A DNA stretch of 15,305 nt from Theodoxus fluviatilis (GCA_034096865.1 JAWQFJ010016333.1:25001-40305), one strand, 5' to 3'. Shown: positions 1 to 8,831, numbered from the stretch's first letter. Notes: generated by a model not told the origin, from the letters alone. Made by a program: numbers and translations.

Positions 1-364
1 CTATTCTTGTCCAAAATGGGCAACCAATTTTTCCTCTCATCTATTTTAGAATCGAAACACATCACAGCTTGAAGACTGTCAGTGCACAGTGACACGGCTA
101 TGCCGGCAGCCTCCAATCATGTCCAATGCTAAGCACATTTTCAAAGATAAGAGACAGATATTTATTTGACAAGGGAGATTACTGTAGTGGGGCACACATT
201 TTGGGGTTAGTGAATTTTTCTTTAGGGCAAGTGAATTCTTGATCTGCTTGTCTGCACAGGCAAGTGGTTCTGAGAAGTAGTTGGACCTTACAGAGGTTCC
301 AATCCAGTGGTCAGAGCACCTGACCTTTGTCACTTGAAGCTGGTGATAACGGTGTTCAAAACTG
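1..364. other. Intron or upstream sequence without a recognisable gene
   Basis: No exon with dysbindin similarity is visible here. The stretch is AT-rich single-copy sequence with short pyrimidine runs. An 84-codon ORF on the minus strand (79-333) has no recognisable motif and is most likely chance. The last 60 bases look like a tRNA-derived SINE head and are listed separately. Because exon A (2865) begins in phase 1 and the preceding coding exon is not in the window, this stretch is inferred to lie in the intron upstream of exon A. Confidence 0.5.
306..364 (+). mobile_element. Possible tRNA-derived SINE head fragment
   Basis: The segment has an A-box-like AGTGGTCAGAGC at 306-317 and a degenerate B-box-like GGTGTTCAAAAC starting at 351. 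The 45-base spacing between the two starts is close to that of the internal Pol III promoter boxes of a tRNA. No full cloverleaf was established, and no SINE body, tail or target-site duplication is visible, because the 37-bp minisatellite begins immediately afterwards. It may be a remnant of a tRNA-derived SINE, or chance similarity. The assignment rests on motif spacing alone. Confidence 0.3.
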
Positions 365-2394
365 CACAGATCCTGGAGTTGCGAGCCAGGTGAGGTGCTT
401 CACCCACCTTGTCTCTCCTCAGCCAGGTGAGGTGCTTCACCCACCTTGTCTCCTCAGCCAGGTGAGGTGCTTCACCCACCTTGTCTCTCCTCAGCCAGGT
501 GAGGTGCTTCACCCACCTTGTCTCTCCTCAGCCAGCACAGATCCTGGAGTTGCGAGCCAGGTAAGGTGCTTCACCCACCTTGTCTCTCCTCAGCCAGGTG
601 AGGTGCTTCACCCACCTTGTCTCCTCAGCCAGGTGAGGTGCTTCACCCACCTTGTCTCTCCTCAGCCAGGTGAGGTGCTTCACCCACCTTGTCTCTCCTC
701 AGCCAGCACAGATCCTGGAGTTGCGAGCGGTAAGGTGCTTCACCCACCTTGTCTCTCCTCAGCCAGCACAGATCCTGGAGTTGCGAGCCAGGTAAGGTGC
801 TTCACCCACCTTGTCTCTCCTCAGCCAGGTGAGGTGCTTCACCCACCTTGTCTCTCCTCAGCCAGGTGAGGTGCTTCACCCACCTTGTCTCTCCTCAGCC
901 AGCACAGATCCTGGAGTTGCGAGCCAGGTGAGGTGCTTCACCCACCTTGTCTCTCCTCAGCCAGCACAGATCCTGGAGTTGCGAGCCAGGTGAGGTGCTT
1001 CACCCACCTTGTCTCTCCTCAGCCAGGTAAGGTGCTTCACCCACCTTGTCTCTCCTCAGCCAGGTAAGGTGCTTCACCCACCTTGTCTCTCCTCAGCCAG
1101 CACAGATCCTGGAGTTGCGAGCCAGGTGAGGTGCTTCACCCACCTTGTCTCTCCTCAGCCAGGTAAGGTGCTTCACCCACCTTGTCTCTCCTCAGCCAGG
1201 TAAGGTGCTTCACCCACCTTGTCTCTCCTCAGCCAGGTAAGGTGCTTCACCCACCTTGTCTCTCCTCAGCCAGGTAAGGTGCTTCACCCACCTTGTCTCT
1301 CCTCAGCCAGGTAAGGTGCTTCACCCACCTTGTCTCTCCTCAGCCAGGTAAGGTGCTTCACCCACCTTGTCTCTCCTCAGCCAGGTAAGGTGCTTCACCC
1401 ACCTTGTCTCTCCTCAGCCAGGTAAGGTGCTTCACCCACCTTGTCTCTCCTCAGCCAGGTAAGGTGCTTCACCCACCTTGTCTCTCCTCAGCCAGGTAAG
1501 GTGCTTCACCCACCTTGTCTCCTCAGCCAGGTAAGGTGCTTCACCCACCTTGTCTCCTCAGCCAGGTAAGGTGCTTCACCCACCTTGTCTCTCCTCAGCC
1601 AGGTAAGGTGCTTCACCCACCTTGTCTCTCCTCAGCCAGGTAAGGTGCTTCACCCACCTTGTCTCTCCTCAGCCAGCACAGATCCTGGAGTTGCGAGCCA
1701 GGTAAGGTGCTTCACCCACCTTGTCTCTCCTCAGCCAGCACAGATCCTGGAGTTGCGAGCCAGGTAAGGTGCTTCACCCACCTTGTCTCTCCTCAGCCAG
1801 GTAAGGTGCTTCACCCACCTTGTCTCTCCTCAGCCAGCACAGATCCTGGAGTTGCGAGCCAGGTAAGGTGCTTCACCCACCTTGTCTCTCCTCAGCCAGC
1901 ACAGATCCTGGAGTTGCGAGCCAGGTAAGGTGCTTCACCCACCTTGTCTCTCCTCAGCCAGGTAAGGTGCTTCACCCACCTTGTCTCTCCTCAGCCAGCA
2001 CAGATCCTGGAGTTGCGAGCCAGGTAAGGTGCTTCACCCACCTTGTCTCTCCTCAGCCAGCACAGATCCTGGAGTTGCGAGCCAGGTAAGGTGCTTCACC
2101 CACCTTGTCTCTCCTCAGCCAGGTAAGGTGCTTCACCCACCTTGTCTCTCCTCAGCCAGCACAGATCCTGGAGTTGCGAGCCAGGTAAGGTGCTTCACCC
2201 ACCTTGTCTCTCCTCAGCCAGCACAGATCCTGGAGTTGCGAGCCAGGTAAGGTGCTTCACCCACCTTGTCTCTCCTCAGCCAGGTAAGGTGCTTCACCCA
2301 CCTTGTCTCTCCTCAGCCAGGTGAGGTGCTTCACCCACCTTGTCTCTCCTGAGCCAGGTGAGGTGCTTCACCCACCTTGTCTCTCCTCAGCCAG
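365..2394 (+). repeat. 2 kb minisatellite with splice-site-like units (37-bp A units, 25-bp C units)
   Basis: The array is built from two modules. The A unit (37 bp, sometimes 35) runs from GTAAGG or GTGAGG through TTCACCCACC and TCTCTCCTCAG to CCAG. The C unit (25 bp) runs from CACAGATCCTGG to GCGAGCCAG. Fifteen C units start at 365, 536, 707, 767, 903, 965, 1101, 1677, 1739, 1838, 1900, 1999, 2061, 2160 and 2222; the rest is roughly 45 A units. Read on the gene's strand, every A unit begins as a consensus 5' splice site (CAG|GTRAGG) and ends as a pyrimidine tract plus CAG. The GTGAGG variant lies mostly toward the array ends and GTAAGG fills the middle, as expected of internal homogenisation. 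It lies in the intron upstream of exon A. ORFs across it are by-products. Confidence 0.95.
1677..2320 (+). repeat. 161-bp higher-order repeat inside the minisatellite
   Basis: C-unit spacing here alternates 62 and 99 bp, giving a composite C-A-C-A-A period of 161 bp (25+37+25+37+37). Composite units start at 1677, 1838, 1999 and 2160, so four near-identical copies are present. By contrast 1101-1677 contains only A units, and the start of the array (365, 536, 707) has a 171-bp spacing. The domains point to separate local amplification events. Confidence 0.85.
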
Positions 2395-2864
2395 CGGAGT
2401 GTTGCTTACGCTAGGAACCTTGCAAGATCTTGTGAGGAATAGGTCGGTGTCAACATGTGTCAACATGATGAAAGCAGATGTAAAGGCAGTCAAATGTTGA
2501 CATGTGTTGACACCAACCTATAGCTCGCAAGACATTGCGTTTATGCAATGTTGTCCAGGAGGGAAATCTGGTACCAGTGCGGGCAGGGATGGCGCACTGA
2601 GGTATAACTAATTAACCTTTGTATGCCGCCATGAGGCAGGATAGTGAAGGAATACTCCTCAGGGAGAGGAGATGGTGCTTGTACCTTTACTGTGTGTATC
2701 CTTCCGGTCACTTTGGGCTTTTTTTTATCATTTTCCGACCTGTAGAAAATTGATCAAGTGGCTCAATGATCAGTGGGTAAAGCGTAAAGTGCTTTGAGAC
2801 ACAGCTGTGGGAGTGAAGTCACCGTATGAAGCAAGTTCTTTGACACATATCTTTTTCTCTGCAG
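2395..2864 (+). other. Distal part of the intron upstream of exon A
   Basis: This is mostly single-copy intron sequence. It contains the imperfect inverted repeat at 2428-2532 and ends in a good 3' splice site: the pyrimidine-rich ATCTTTTTCTCTGCAG, with the terminal AG at 2863-2864. The ATG at 2807 lies upstream of that acceptor in the same frame as exon A. It is more likely intronic than a start, because the dysbindin similarity begins only after the acceptor. Confidence 0.65.
2428..2532 (+). repeat. Imperfect inverted repeat / intronic hairpin
   Basis: Bases 2428-2466 pair with 2494-2532 around a centre near 2480. This gives a 39-position stem with three mismatches (2445/2515, 2438/2522, 2437/2523), three G-U wobbles and a loop of about 27 bases. 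The inner arm contains a short direct repeat of GTCAACAT. The wobbles are G-U in the sense transcript, so the RNA made from the gene's own strand folds better than the opposite strand. It could be a small foldback element, a structured intronic RNA or a microRNA-like precursor. No mature product can be read from sequence alone. Confidence 0.65.
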
Positions 2865-3005
2865 TGAAGCTGGCGCGGGACCATGCGCGGAAGATGGCCG
2901 ACATAGAGCGGAGCCAGCAGTCGCGGTTGAAGGAGAGACGGGAGGCGTTTCAAGAAGCCTTCAGTGAAGACATCAGCTTCTACCGCAGCCATGGCAAGCT
3001 GGAAC
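2865..3005 (+). CDS. DTNBP1: Dysbindin homologue, exon A (end of coiled coil)
   Basis: The exon is 141 nt and follows an AG acceptor at 2863-2864. Its first two bases (TG) complete a codon begun upstream, and its last base (C, 3005) opens a codon completed in exon B; the donor is GTGGGT at 3006. It encodes 46 whole codons, KLARDHARKMADI through SHGKLE. The central run SRLKERREAFQEAFSEDI matches, from memory, the vertebrate dysbindin segment MKLKERQKFFEEAFQQDM, with HARK against HAQK upstream and SHGKLE against STGYLQ downstream. In dysbindin this is the end of the coiled coil that packs with other subunits of BLOC-1, the cytosolic complex for endosome-to-lysosome-related-organelle trafficking. 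The residue before K depends on the missing upstream base (Met, Leu or Val). The gene name rests on remembered family sequence, not a search. Confidence 0.88.
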
Positions 3006-3071
3006 GTGGGTGTTTCTCTGTGGCACGTCTTCCTCCACGTCCCTCTTCCTGCTTCTACCTCTCTCTCCTGT

Positions 3072-3371
3072 TGTCTGTGCATCCCTTGCTTTTCCGCTGT
3101 GACTGGAGGGGGTTTACCTACACAATGGATGTGCAGTCCAAAGCAATGTCTGTGCATCCCTTGCTTTCCCGCTGTGACTGGAGGGGGTTTACCTACACAA
3201 TGGATGTGCAGTCCAAAGCAATGTCTGTGCATCCCTTGCTTTCCCGCTGTGACTGGAGGGGGTTTACCTACACAATGGATGTGCAGTCCAAAGCAATGTC
3301 TGTGCATCCCTTGCTTTCCCGCTGTGACTGGAGGGGGTTTACCTACACAATGGATGTGCAGTCCAAAGCAA
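3072..3371 (+). repeat. Four tandem 75-bp units just inside intron A
   Basis: Units start at 3072, 3147, 3222 and 3297, exactly 75 bp apart. The only difference noticed is GCTTTTCCGC in the first copy against GCTTTCCCGC in the rest, so the expansion is young or recently homogenised. Since 75 is divisible by three, open frames run through the array on both strands. The array starts only 67 bp after the exon A donor and stays in the exon A reading frame (see findings). No known domain is recognised in the 25-residue repeat. Confidence 0.95.
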
Positions 3372-3537
3372 TTCAGAGTGTTTCCAGCATTTTATTTAAG
3401 TGGTCGCCGTAATCAATCTGGGGTCGGTGTCACCATTTGGACATAAATGCAGGCAGCGTCTTGTTTTGGAAATGGATGCACCACAAGTACTGACTGGCTG
3501 GACGTGGCACATGGAAACAGCAGTCGCTGAAAAGGAC

Positions 3538-3734
3538 TGGATTGTTTGGATTGCTTTGGATGGCTTTGGATGGCTTTGGATGGCTTTGGATGGCTTTGGA
3601 TGGCTTTGGATTGCTTTGGATAGCTTTGGATTGCTTTGGATGGCTTTGGATGGCTTTGGATGGCTTTGGATGTCTTTGGATGGCTTTGGATGGCTTGGGA
3701 TGGCTTTGGATGGCTTTGGATGGCTTTGGATTGC
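3538..3734 (+). repeat. 12-bp tandem array, about 16 copies
   Basis: The unit is GGATGGCTTTGG in rotation, with variants TTGC, TAGC and TGTC at the GGC position and one single-base change at about 3694. The 12-bp period keeps frames open and creates artefactual Trp/Leu/Gly-rich ORFs on the + strand and Gln/Ser/His-rich ORFs on the - strand. It is intronic. Confidence 0.93.
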
Positions 3735-3760
3735 ACATCAACAGTCTTTGGAAACTGCCT

Positions 3761-3782
3761 CTGCTGCTGCTGCTGCTGCTTG
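3761..3782 (+). repeat. Short CTG trinucleotide run
   Basis: About seven uninterrupted CTG triplets follow GCCT and end at TTGTTATTC. The run is intronic and short. Confidence 0.9.
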
Positions 3783-3789
3783 TTATTCT

Positions 3790-4034
3790 CAGTGCCATTC
3801 TCTCACTCTGTCACTAGGTTTGTGACTCTGACGTCACCCACATCTTGGCCTCTGTACATCTGTTCATTCACAGTGCCATTCTCTCACTCTGTCACTAGGT
3901 TTGTGACTCTGACGTCACCCACATCTTGGCCTCTGTACATCTGTTCATTCACAGTGCCATTCTCTCACTCTGTCACTAGGTTTGTGACTCTGACGTCACC
4001 CACATCTTGGCCTCTGTACATCTGTTCATTCACA
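3790..4034 (+). repeat. Three tandem 81-bp units, each with a CRE palindrome
   Basis: Units start at 3790, 3871 and 3952, with a period of exactly 81 bp and near-perfect identity. Each contains one TGACGTCA palindrome. The period is a multiple of three, so an ORF runs through. The array is intronic. Confidence 0.93.
3829..3998. promoter_or_regulatory. Three full CRE-type palindromes (TGACGTCA)
   Basis: Perfect 8-bp cAMP-response-element consensus sites lie at 3829-3836, 3910-3917 and 3991-3998, spaced 81 bp because they are carried by the tandem unit. CREB/ATF proteins bind this palindrome. Whether these intronic copies are bound is unknown, and copying by repeat expansion alone accounts for their number. 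Confidence 0.35.
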
Positions 4035-4116
4035 TGTCCATTCGACCATCTGTCCATTCATCTGTCTGTATGTCCATCTTTCCATTCAACCATCTGTCCA
4101 TCCATCCATATGTCCA

Positions 4117-4245
<129 letters not shown>

Positions 4246-4814
4246 ACTATTTTTAAATTTTTCTTTCCGTCTCTCTTTTTCTCTTTATTCAGTCTCTGTC
4301 TCTTGGACTTGGTTTCTCTTTCCTCTCTCTCATCCTGAGACTCTGTAAAGCGTGCACATGTGTGTGTGCTTTCTAATGTGTGTATGCACATATGTAGATC
4401 AGTCTGCGTGCCTTTCTGCCCATTTATCTGTCTAGCTTTTTGTATCAGAGTCTGTCTGTAGAACTCGACGTCCATCCACGTATCTGCCTACCTACTTATC
4501 TCTCTGTCTTTCCATTTGTGAACATCCAAGTTAAAACTAGGCAAAAGATGCTGGAATACTTTATGAGAAAAATTGCAGCAGAGTTGCCACAGAGCCGTGT
4601 CACAGATGTACTTCTATAAGTTTACACAAAAGTTAAATATTAATCCTTTGTGCTATAAGTATAATTATTTATCTGGTATTTGTTTAAAATTAAATGAATT
4701 TGTGGTAAAGAAATCTCACTTTAGCCTTGTTCACTCATGCAAAATCACATTTATCCTTTTCTTCCTCCTCCTTCCCCCTTCCCTCCTTCCCTCCTCCTCT
4801 CTCACTCCCTGAAG

Positions 4815-4970
4815 TGCCTCGTCTCCACTACGCAGGTGTGGGGTCCAAGGACATGCCCAAGGTGAGCAGTCTAAGTGAGATCACGCTGGAGGATGACCCC
4901 AATGCTCTCAACGACTTCCTCAGTTCCAACGACCCCACCCCCGTCTCGGAGAGGCCACCTGGTGCCCAGG
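4815..4970 (+). CDS. DTNBP1: Dysbindin homologue, exon B (conserved dysbindin-domain motif)
   Basis: The exon is 156 nt. The first two bases complete CTG (Leu) with the C from exon A; 51 whole codons follow, and the last G (4970) completes GAT (Asp) with exon C. The acceptor follows a long CT tract (CCCTGAAG), and the donor is GTATGA at 4971. The block SSLSEITLEDDPNALNDFLS matches the remembered vertebrate dysbindin block MDLMDISDQEALDVFLNSG (DxxALxxFLxS pattern), the conserved core of the dysbindin domain also found in the DBNDD proteins. A proline-rich stretch, DPTPVSERPP, follows. Two oddities are a second AG (4834-4835) that would give an in-frame exon 21 nt shorter, and a strong internal donor, AAG|GTGAGC, at 4862. 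The longer form is preferred because it keeps the conserved block and the frame. Confidence 0.87.
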
Positions 4971-5029
4971 GTATGAGACTTTCACTGTCAGCTTTCTCCG
5001 TGTGCACTGGAGTAAAATGGTTTTAAAAA

Positions 5030-5143
5030 GGGTAAGGTGGATTTATATAGGGACTTATTGCCCAAGTCTGGGTTTCAAACCGCTTTGCACTTTACCCCCT
5101 CATCACAGGGCCGCTTGCTCAATTCTTTGCTGGCACCTGACAA
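5030..5143. mobile_element. Dispersed-repeat-like segment left of the 25-bp array
   Basis: The segment has GGATTTATATAGGGACTTAT followed by CAAACCGCTTTGCAC and TTTACCCCCTCATCAC. It resembles dispersed elements common in marine invertebrate genomes that carry 'atttatatagcgc...aaagcgcttta' sequence; this is recalled, not searched. It directly abuts the 25-bp minisatellite. No terminal repeats or target-site duplication were identified. Confidence 0.3.
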
Positions 5144-6653
5144 TAAACACCGTGACAGGCAAATACAACAAACACCGTGACAGGCAAATACAACGCACAC
5201 AGTAACAGGCAAATACAACGCACACAGTAACAGGCAAATACAACACACACAGTAACAGGCAAATACAACACACACAGTAACAGGCAAATACAACACACAC
5301 AGTAACAGGCAAATACAACACACACAGTAACAGGCAAATACAACGCACACAGTAACAGGCAAATACAACGCACACAGTAACAGGCAAATACAACACACAC
5401 AGTAACAGGCAAATACAACACACACAGTAACAGGCAAATACAACACACACAGTAACAGGCAAATACAACACACACAGTAACAGGCAAATACAACACACAC
5501 TGTAACAGGCAAATACAACGCACACTGTAACAGGCAAATACAACACACACTGTAACAGGCAAACACAACACACACTGTAACAGGCAAATACAACACACAC
5601 AGTAACAGGCAAATACAACACACACAGTAACAGGCAAATACAACACACACAGTAACAGGCAAATACAACGCACACAGTAACAGGCAAATACAACGCACAC
5701 AGTAACAGGCAAATACAACACACACAGTAACAGGCAAATACAACGCACACTGTAACAGGCAAATACAACACACACAGTAACAGGCAAATACAACACACAC
5801 AGTAACAGGCAAATACAACACACACAGTAACAGGCAAATACAACACACACAGTAACAGGCAAATACAATGCACACAGTAACAGGCAAATACAATGCACAC
5901 TGTAACAGGCAAATACAACGCACACTGTAACAGGCAAATACAACACACACCGTGACAGGCAAACACAACACACACCGTGACAGGCAAATACAACGCACAC
6001 AGTAACAGGCAAATACAACACACACAGTAACAGGCAAATACAACACACACAGTAACAGGCAAATACAACACAAACAGTAACAGGCAAATACAACACCCAC
6101 AGTTACAGGGAAATACAACACACACAGTAACAGGCAAATACAACACACACAGTAACATGCATATAGAACACACACCGTGACAGGCAAATACAACACACAC
6201 AGTAACAGGCAAATACAACACACACAGTAACAGGCAAATACAACACACACAGTAACAGGCAAATACAACACACACAGTAACAGGCAAATACAACACACAC
6301 AGTAACAGGCAAATACAACGCACACAGTAACAGGCAAATACAACACACACAGTAACAGGCAAATACAACACACACAGTAACAGGCAAATACAACACACAC
6401 AGTAACAGGCAAATACAACGCACACAGTAACAGGCAAATACAACACACACAGTAACAGGCAAATACAACACACACAGTAACAGGCAAATACAACACACAC
6501 AGTAACAGGCAAATACAACGCACACAGTAACAGGCAAATACAACACACACAGTAACAGGCAAATACAACACACACTGTAACAGGCAAATACAACACACAC
6601 AGTAACAGGCAAATACAACACACACAGTAACAGGCAAATACAACGCACACAGT
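5144..6653. repeat. 1.5 kb minisatellite, about 60 copies of a 25-bp unit
   Basis: The unit is CAGGCAAATACAACACACACAGTAA in rotation. Recurrent variants are CGCACAC for CACACAC, CTGTAAC for CAGTAAC and CCGTGAC for CAGTAAC. The CCGTGAC form appears at the left edge and again near 5951, 5976 and 6173. A degenerate patch lies at about 6070-6180. Because 25 is one more than a multiple of three and the minus strand of the unit has almost no stop codons, the minus frames stay open for up to 546 codons and repeat the same 25-residue Cys/Val/Leu-rich peptide. That is a property of the repeat, with no sign of a gene. Confidence 0.95.
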
Positions 6654-6654
6654 C

Positions 6655-6755
6655 GGGCACCAGCACAACTCCACTCCCTGGGGAGGACTCGAACCCGATG
6701 CTGGCTCAAGGCCACACTCAGGGGTTAATCACACTACTATGTACCACTGTCACGG
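6655..6755 (-). mobile_element. Possible tRNA-derived SINE head (minus strand)
   Basis: On the minus strand the segment carries GGTTCGAGTCC (complement of 6685-6695), a perfect match to the Pol III B-box consensus GGTTCGANTCC. About 50 bases upstream on that strand is AGTGGTACATAG (near 6737-6748), which resembles a degenerate A box. It directly abuts the right edge of the 25-bp array. No full tRNA fold, tail or target-site duplication was established, so it is called SINE-like rather than a tRNA gene. Confidence 0.35.
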
Positions 6756-6795
6756 TTGGGGCAGGTGGTAACTGGCTCAACCACCAACCGGACAG
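6747..6795. repeat. Small imperfect palindrome
   Basis: CTGTC, CGGTT and GGTGGT on the left (from 6747) pair with ACCACC, AACCG and GACAG on the right (to 6795), with a one-base and a six-base bulge on the left side. It may be the end of a decayed element. Little else can be said. Confidence 0.4.
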
Positions 6796-7254
6796 TAAAA
6801 AAAACAAAATATGGGAAATTCCTTCCTCAGTGACTAATCACATTTAAAGACAAAAGACGCCACAAACAGAATTTAACGCAAACCAATTAACTCATTACAG
6901 ATATACAAAAAAAACTTTAAAAACCCGCCCAGAGGGCTTAACATTGACAGTTCTTAGTCTTAATTTCTTATCTCCATTTTCTTTGCGAAATAAAAACCGG
7001 TCTTTATATAAAAAAATTCCCTGCGCCAGAACCCGTAAATACCGTGCAACAGGGGACACGCAGCATCAAGGTGGAAAAGCACGTGCAGAAACGCCTCTAA
7101 CAGCAAGCGCTGATGCTGCATAACGCTTAACTACTAAAAAACAACATGAAGTGGACTTAAAGTCACACCACCCATGAGCCGTGACAGACCTTCTCTTTAA
7201 TCTTTTCGTAAAATAAAAACAAATAAACAGAGTCGTGACAACCACCACTGCCCT

Positions 7255-7380
7255 CTCAGGTACCCGGTTTTACTCCTGGGTGGGGAAAAGCAATGCGAGT
7301 GAAGCATCTTGCACAAGGATGCAACTCTGAGAACCACGCAGCTTCGAACACGGCGCCCACTCGCCGCTAGGGGCTGCAGG
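7255..7380. mobile_element. Dispersed-repeat-like segment
   Basis: The segment has GGTACCCGGTTTTACTCCTG, then GGGTGGGG, AAGCATCTTGCACAAGG and, further on, CAGCTTCGAACACGGCG. This order resembles a widespread animal repeat module with 'GGTACCCATTT', 'CCTGGGTGG', 'GCCTTGCCCAAGG' and 'TTCGAACC' boxes. The resemblance is recalled and divergent. No coding capacity is seen. Confidence 0.35.
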
Positions 7381-7649
7381 TCAAGCAACGCGGCCACTTG
7401 GTTTTATGTCTGAAGTTGTGTGTCATTTCTGGCTCCACAGTGACTCTGTGTTCTAGGTTTGGAAGTGGTGACAAATCTGTAGCTTTTGAGTTTCTTTGTT
7501 TGCATGTCCTTTGTGCATGTTTCGTGTTCACTCTTGGGCCCTCCTTTATAGTGAGTTTTCTTGACTGGAGAAGCAAGATGTTGCATGAATAATTAACCTG
7601 AATATCCTCATGCACTGTTGATAAAAAATGGTTTTTTCCCTGCATTCTT

Positions 7650-7892
<243 letters not shown>

Positions 7893-8294
7893 TTTTTGTA
7901 TAGCAACGTTTCTAATGTCATAAATGGTTTGAAATACATAGGTAGCAGCTCAAGATAGATTACAATAACACTTTCAAAATGGAAGTCATAGGGGATTTTC
8001 AAAAGTCTATTTGAGACATACCCAAAATTATTCTGGCATTGAATTCCATGCAAGTGGACCAGAAACTAAAAGGACTTTCTGCCCAAAGGATTTCTTGACG
8101 GCAGTGCCGAGTTAGGAGAAAGAAAGAAAGAAAGAATGAATGAATGGAGTTTGACACCTCTCAGCCTTGATAGGCTATGTAAGGCCAGTGACTGAAATCA
8201 CTAGATCTGGTGTGGAGTACGAGAGAGTCATGTATCAGTTGCCTGGTTGTCTCTGTTACGAATCATGTGGGCGGGTCACATCTACCCCAAGGTA

Positions 8295-8472
8295 GGTGTG
8301 CAGGTGTGCGGGTGTAAGGGTGTGCAGGTGTGTGGGTGTGCGGGTGTAAGGGTGTGTGGGTGTGTGGGTGTGCAGGTGTGTGGGTGTAAGGGTGTGTGGG
8401 TGTGTGGGTGTGTGGGTGTGGGTGTGTGTGGGTGTGCAGGTGTGTGGGTGTGCGGGTGTAAGGGTGTGTGGG
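8295..8472 (+). repeat. 8-bp G-rich tandem array
   Basis: There are about 22 copies of an 8-bp unit, GGTGTGTG, GGTGTGCA, GGTGTGCG or GGTGTAAG, arranged in recurring order. The GGGTGTGG-rich strand is the sense strand of the gene. It is intronic. The derived frame is a Val/Cys/Gly repeat with no real gene support. Confidence 0.92.
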
Positions 8473-8831
8473 AGAGAAAGGATGCAGAACAGAATGCTCG
8501 ACAGTGTCTTGAAGATAGGGTGAATCTGCTCAGTAAAAACAGCTTGGGCAATAACAGCCAGCTAGAAACTCTCTCTGGTTAGATAAGACCTGTATTTGAA
8601 TACTTTGAAAAACTCTTTATGATGGAAGCTGGACAGAAATTTATGATTTAAACATACTGACGATACACAATAAGTAGGATCCTTTTAATGAAATGTCTTT
8701 CTTTGTTTACTTCAGTTTCCATTTGTCCTTTTATGATTTCACTGTTTTGTGTGGTTACTCCAGTGTGTGCTACATCATTCAGTGTGTGCAATGCCGAAGC
8801 TCACCAGAATCCCTACAAACTTGCTGTTACC

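Noticed and set aside
536..564. The 29-nt segment between the repeat acceptor and donor as a genuine dysbindin micro-exon (one frame reads AQILELRA, coiled-coil-like)
   Set aside because: The attractive frame ends in phase 2, but exon A starts in phase 1. The phase-compatible frame reads HRSWSCEP, which does not resemble dysbindin. The segment also recurs about fifteen times.
365..2394. CRISPR-like array
   Set aside because: The units are directly adjoining with no unique spacers, there are no cas genes, and the spliced gene context is animal.
2807..2864. ATG at 2807 as an alternative dysbindin start
   Set aside because: It is in frame, but it lies before a strong pyrimidine-tract acceptor and encodes no dysbindin-like residues. 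No promoter evidence is visible.
5075..6715. Minus-strand ORFs of 546, 523 and 325 codons as real membrane proteins
   Set aside because: All consist of the 25-bp minisatellite read in overlapping frames. Several frames are open at once with the same peptide, as expected from repeat arithmetic, and there is no recognisable domain outside the repeat.
6655..6755. Functional tRNA gene on the minus strand
   Set aside because: The B box is perfect, but the A box is degenerate and I could not form acceptor and anticodon stems. A SINE remnant is more likely.
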